Assembly: GCA_009760855.2 (NCBI GenBank)
Contig: WPIO01000005.1
Span: 1,397,001 to 1,461,000 of the forward strand
Source: Cristatella mucedo
Taxonomy: Eukaryota > Bryozoa > Phylactolaemata > Cristatellidae
Direction: 5' to 3'
DNA: 64,000 nt
In this document: positions 60,020 through 64,000 of the stretch, piece by piece
How the letters are laid out: each line of letters starts with the position of its first letter
Numbering within the stretch: position 1 is the stretch's first letter
Made by a program: the position numbers and the translations under genes
Notes under the pieces: model-generated
Told to the model about the DNA's origin: nothing
The model's input: only the letters and a program-made list of their open reading frames with translations
Database searches by the model: none

Positions 60020-60860
60020 ACTAAGCTGGATTTATTGTAATAATAATAATAAGTTTGATTTAGGACCCTCAGATAACTCTATCTCTTTATAGGCACTTTA
60101 CGTTTGCTGCAAAGAAAGCACGATTGCATGGTTAGTGGTAGCATGTTCAATAACCAGCAAGAATGACATGGTTAGGGGTGACATGCACAGGGTCAGCATG
60201 CAAGTATGGTTAGTGGCAGCATGCACAGTGTCAGCATGCATAAGTACATAAAGAATGAATCACACGCACCCAGTAAATGCTGAGATAAATAGATGCGTTT
60301 TTAGTTTCTTTTTAAACGTGGTCAAGTCAGGAGATGTCGTGATGCAAGTCGGGAGTAAGTTCCAGGCTTTGGGAGCATACGAACTATAGGCACGGTCTAT
60401 AAAGGATTTGAGGTTCGTACGAGGTATAGGTAAATTATTAGATTCCGGAAAGCAGATGGTATCCTCCTTAGCCTGGTGGGGGAATGGACCTGATAGGCAG
60501 GCTGGAGCCAAAGAATGGAAGGACCTAAAAGTGAGCCGTCATTAAATGTTAGAAAGCTTGGTGCAATCCAGGTGGGGATGTAAGTAAGAGATACAGACAG
60601 TGACTTGAGAGAGTTCCAGGTCCTGGAGCTTAAAGTGGCATCCGAGCAATGGTACAGCTGCATGTCATCTGCATACGCATGCAAGCCTGGATTGTGCTTG
60701 AGGGTTGCACAGGCTAAAAAACAAAGAAGTATGAATTGCAAAAAAAAGTGGACCAAGCACTGAGCCAACTGGTATTCTCAGTACTTCAGAGGCACTCGGA
60801 TGACTGTTACCCGTTGACATCAATGCCCTGAAGTTGCCCACCGAGATAGGACCTCAACCA
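60020..60860 (-). mobile_element. LINE-B with YADD reverse-transcriptase motif
   Basis: The minus strand encodes 'HNPGLHAYADDMQLYHC', the catalytic YADD box, and downstream 'SYAPKAWNLLPTCI'. The sequence between them is deleted relative to a full element. The 3' tail hairpin is near 60.05-60.10 kb. Confidence 0.85.
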
Positions 60861-61335
60861 TTACAGCACAATGCCTAGGCAAGTGAAGCCTAAGCAAGAT
60901 GGTCGGCACCGAGGGACTTGATGATCAGCCCTGCCGAGAGATTTGGAAATATAGCCAGAGTGGCTCTGCATAAGTCAGCATCCGTGAAAAGGCAGGGTTA
61001 CTTTACTTGCAGCCGTGCTGACACTGCTAGCAGGAAGCTGGGCACTGTCAACCACCTAAGCACACCATACCTTTTATGGACTGTTCGAGCAGGCTAAGAC
61101 CTCTGATCTACCGCTGCTGGTGAAGCAAGAATGTGGCTTTCAGCTGCCTTCGCTTCCGGAAAAAAGCTGAAGCTGATGAAAGCTGAATGCAACCGACTGA
61201 AGGAGTGACTTACACGCTCTGGGGCGTCACATTGCAGCTCCAGAGTGTACCTACGATAGGCTTTACGGAAGGAGCTCTTTACGGAAACGTATACAGCCTA
61301 TCGTACGTATGGCCTATCGTATAACAAATCGTATA
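60861..61335. other. Unassigned, possibly decayed LINE-B
   Basis: Continues upstream of the LINE-B fragment; some phrases suggest further RT sequence, but I cannot support an alignment. Confidence 0.3.
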
Positions 61336-61339
61336 ATCT

Positions 61340-61565
61340 TTTTGTAAATCGTATAGGATTACGACTAATATGATGATTATTATGATTCATGATTGATGAT
61401 TAAGATGATTGATATTATTATGATTAATATGATTATTATGATTAATCGTATATGTAAAAGATTTTACAATTTAGGATTATATCGCCTTTCTATAAGATAT
61501 ATATATATATATATTGTATATTATATTATTATCATATATTATATATATATATATATATATATTAT
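61340..61565. repeat. AT-rich region with ATGATT-type repeats and (TA)n
   Basis: Variable 'atgattattatgatt' units, then TA arrays around 61500-61560. Confidence 0.8.
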
Positions 61566-61569
61566 AAGC

Positions 61570-62779
61570 TTTACAGAAAGAGCTCTAGACGGAAACGGCC
61601 GAGCTTCCAGCTTCGCTCATCTGCTGCAGGCAGGCTGCTGGACTAGCTGCTTTCGGTTGAGATAGATGCAAAGCCAGGTGACTTGCTGCTCCACTGCTCG
61701 GGTGCTGCCTTTGATGATGCTTCTTTTTTCTTCCATGGCTGCTGCAGCCAGTTCCAGCAGCAGCATCGACGGCACCAGTGAGCAAACCCGGAATGTGTGC
61801 TCTGTGCATGCAGCAGCACGAGCGACCTCTCGCAGCTTGTGCACTCAGCGCCACAGCTTGTGCAGCTACTACAGGCTGCAAGCGAGAGAAGACGGCCTAG
61901 CTGCTAGCTACGTCACTTGGGACCGAGTGCAATTCCGAGCGTAGCACTTCTTCTGGTATGTACTCAATCTGTGACGAGCTGAGCAGTCTCAGCAATTCGC
62001 CCAGCCACCGTTCGTTGGCTTCAAACAGTCAATGGCAGCTCCAGATGCTGCTAGAAACCAGGAGCACCTGGATGATGGAAGACGTGCAGTAGGTGTGTAT
62101 TACGGTGGCGTGCCGAGTTGCTGGGGTGAGAGTGCACTGCGAGTCGAAGCGGCAGGCTATGTATCGCGCCTATGCATGGAACTCCGGGGTGGCATACGCA
62201 TATCTGCATTTACGACTGTCAAGCGGCTGCCGCTGACGAGTCTTCCGGTGGAAAGATGGCAAGTCTGCTGCAGGTGGCACGGCCGGCAAGCCACGCTGCC
62301 TACAGGGGCCAAAGAATGTTCACATGCGTAAGTTTCTCAGGTCGCGGAGGTGAATTGGGCCGGCATAGGTGCATAGTACCTACCCCTATAATGTCATTCC
62401 ATCTCGGCAACATTCAGCATCATGCTAGCAGCTGGTCACGTGCATGCGCCTGAGGCAGGTATGTGCGAAAAGCATCGATTGTTGCTGCTGCCACTGCATG
62501 CTGGCATGAGAACTTTCGATATGCACTCCACCAGCTCCTCTCGTGTGAGTCAGCTTCCAGGATGAGATCTAGAACTCTTCTCAACAGTTAGTGCAGGTGC
62601 ACAAGGTGCTGCTTCGGACAGTGCCCTCTACTCCTTCCCAGTCACTGTTCCTGCCTCTGCTCTTGGCCTAAATGTGAACCACCCAGCCGAACCACATGAC
62701 AGAGGAGCCTTCTAGGAAGAACTGAGAGAAGATAAAAAAAAAGTGCAACGAGAAAATAATTGCAAAAGAGAGGAGAAAG

Positions 62780-62780
<1 letters not shown>
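61570..62780. other. No supported gene
   Basis: GC-moderate unique sequence with open frames (for example 62032-62331) but no motifs or splice structure. Confidence 0.35.

Positions 62781-62782
<2 letters not shown>

Positions 62783-62827
<45 letters not shown>
62783..62827. repeat. (GA)n microsatellite
   Basis: About 45 bp of GA. A second GA run of about 35 bp is at 63195-63229. Confidence 0.95.
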
Positions 62828-62829
62828 AT

Positions 62830-63193
62830 CCGAGTAAATTCCAGGCTTCCGGTAACCGGTAACTCACTCTCTGCAGGAGTTTCCGGTTCTGGATGAAAGC
62901 AAATTCTGCGTAATAGTGGTTACAGTAGTTTGGCCGCCTGACAAGTTTACATGTGATCAGTAAGAAAGAAAGATCAGTGTCCCAGTTGAATTCTATTGTC
63001 AAGGTAGCCGGTTGGATCACACGAAACTCGCACCCAATGAGTGTGCAGAGGCTAATGGGAATGAAGGTCGTCCGATCCCGTACAGAGTGAGAATAAGCCC
63101 AACTTGCTCAGTCTGGCTTGAGTTGAGACAAGAACATCTGAACGAAGCAGGTCCAAGTAGCTGCGCCTGGTGAGTGTGTGAGGTTTGCTATGT

Positions 63194-63231
<38 letters not shown>

Positions 63232-63579
63232 GGCGTTGGAACGACTTGCAAGTCTAGGGTAAATTTTTTCAAAGCCAATTGATGCTGCTTTGAGGATGAC
63301 CGATACTGCTTCTATTGCTTGCCTGTTAAAGAAAAGAGGAAAAAGATTGAACTTGCCAGCAAGTAAATAAACCACTCAAGCATGCTTGGTTGGACAAGCA
63401 TCGCCAGCAGGCAGGCAGACAGCCACCATAATGCAGCAGGCTGCGAGAGAGCTCCTTGCGAGGGTCTTGACTGATGATAGCTCATCAGCAATGGAAGCTG
63501 TGTGCACGTTGTGCTGACTGGTTTGTGCCATGCAACACTAGTGAGGATTTAAGATGCAGTAGCCCCAGATCATGTCCCT
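62830..63579. other. No supported gene
   Basis: Apart from the GA run, nothing recognised. Confidence 0.4.
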
Positions 63580-64000
63580 GTACCTTTCAAAAAGGTTGTT
63601 GTTAGGCCACTAATTAAGAAAGCAGCACTAGATCAGCACAGTTTCCCTTCTACCTTTCCTATCAAAGACACTGAAGCAAGAGGGAGCAGACCAGCCAAAC
63701 TCTAATGTTAAAACCTCAAACTAGCAAGTTCCAGTCTGGATGTAGAGCTAATCACTCCACTGAGTCAGCATTGCTTAGGGTGTATAACGACATTCTCAGG
63801 AATGCAGACTTGGGTGAAGTTTGCTTGTTCTGCTTGATCTTTCGGTAGCGTTTGATACAATTGACCACAAAATCCTTCTTGAGTGCCTCTCATCTCGCCT
63901 GGGCATCACTGGCACTGCACTGCAATGGTTGATATCCTATCTCAGTGGGAGACTCCAGAGTATTGATGGGAATGGACAAAGATTGTTCGATGAACCGCTG
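63580..64000 (+). mobile_element. LINE-A reverse-transcriptase core, runs off the window
   Basis: Broken frames encode 'FQSGCRANHSTESALLRVYN', 'LLVLLDLSVAFDTIDH' (the catalytic D-containing block) and 'LGITGTALQWLISYLSGR', RT domains of a CR1/L2-type LINE. The catalytic DD box would lie beyond the right edge. Frameshifts near 63.83 kb show a dead copy. Confidence 0.88.

Overview
The window is nuclear DNA of an animal, most likely an invertebrate; I cannot place it more precisely. Evidence: split genes with GT/AG introns of 0.1 to about 5 kb, animal-type gene families, CR1/L2-like and R2-like non-LTR retrotransposons, two tRNA-derived SINE families, and dense microsatellites. I see no operons, rRNA, real tRNA genes or CRISPR arrays.

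Two genes can be assembled exon by exon. On the minus strand, 31435 to 4100, is a FAM227-type gene (FWWh family). I propose 19 coding exons whose splice phases all agree (2427 nt, 808 codons). It carries the FWW motif and the later 'NGQSPLLAHVL' block. On the plus strand, 33385 to 40887, is a chibby homologue (cby1): three coding exons, 141 codons, and a polyadenylation signal at 41119. They are head to head, with 1949 bp between the two start codons. From memory, human CBY1 and FAM227A have the same head-to-head arrangement on 22q13.1, so this looks like an old bidirectional promoter pair. Chibby is a basal-body / beta-catenin antagonist protein, so a ciliary role for the partner is a reasonable inference.

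Most of the rest is mobile DNA. LINE-A (CR1/L2-like) is mainly on the plus strand, including the right edge of the window. LINE-B (APE endonuclease plus reverse transcriptase) is mainly on the minus strand. SINE-A is about 165 bp and tRNA-derived. SINE-B is about 145 bp, tRNA-derived, and ends in the same 3' hairpin as LINE-B, so LINE-B is probably its mobilising partner. An R2-like endonuclease fragment lies between TA arrays inside a FAM227 intron. A SINE-A tail forms a perfect 176-bp palindrome.

Layout: 1-4.1 kb repeats and unknown sequence downstream of the FAM227 gene; 4.1-31.4 kb the FAM227 gene with repeat-filled introns; 31.4-33.4 kb shared promoter interval; 33.4-41.1 kb cby1; 41.1-64 kb fragments of both LINEs and SINEs, GC-rich patches with only weak signs of coding (41.6, 48.8-49.4 kb), short hairpins at 55-56 kb, and LINE-A at the right edge.
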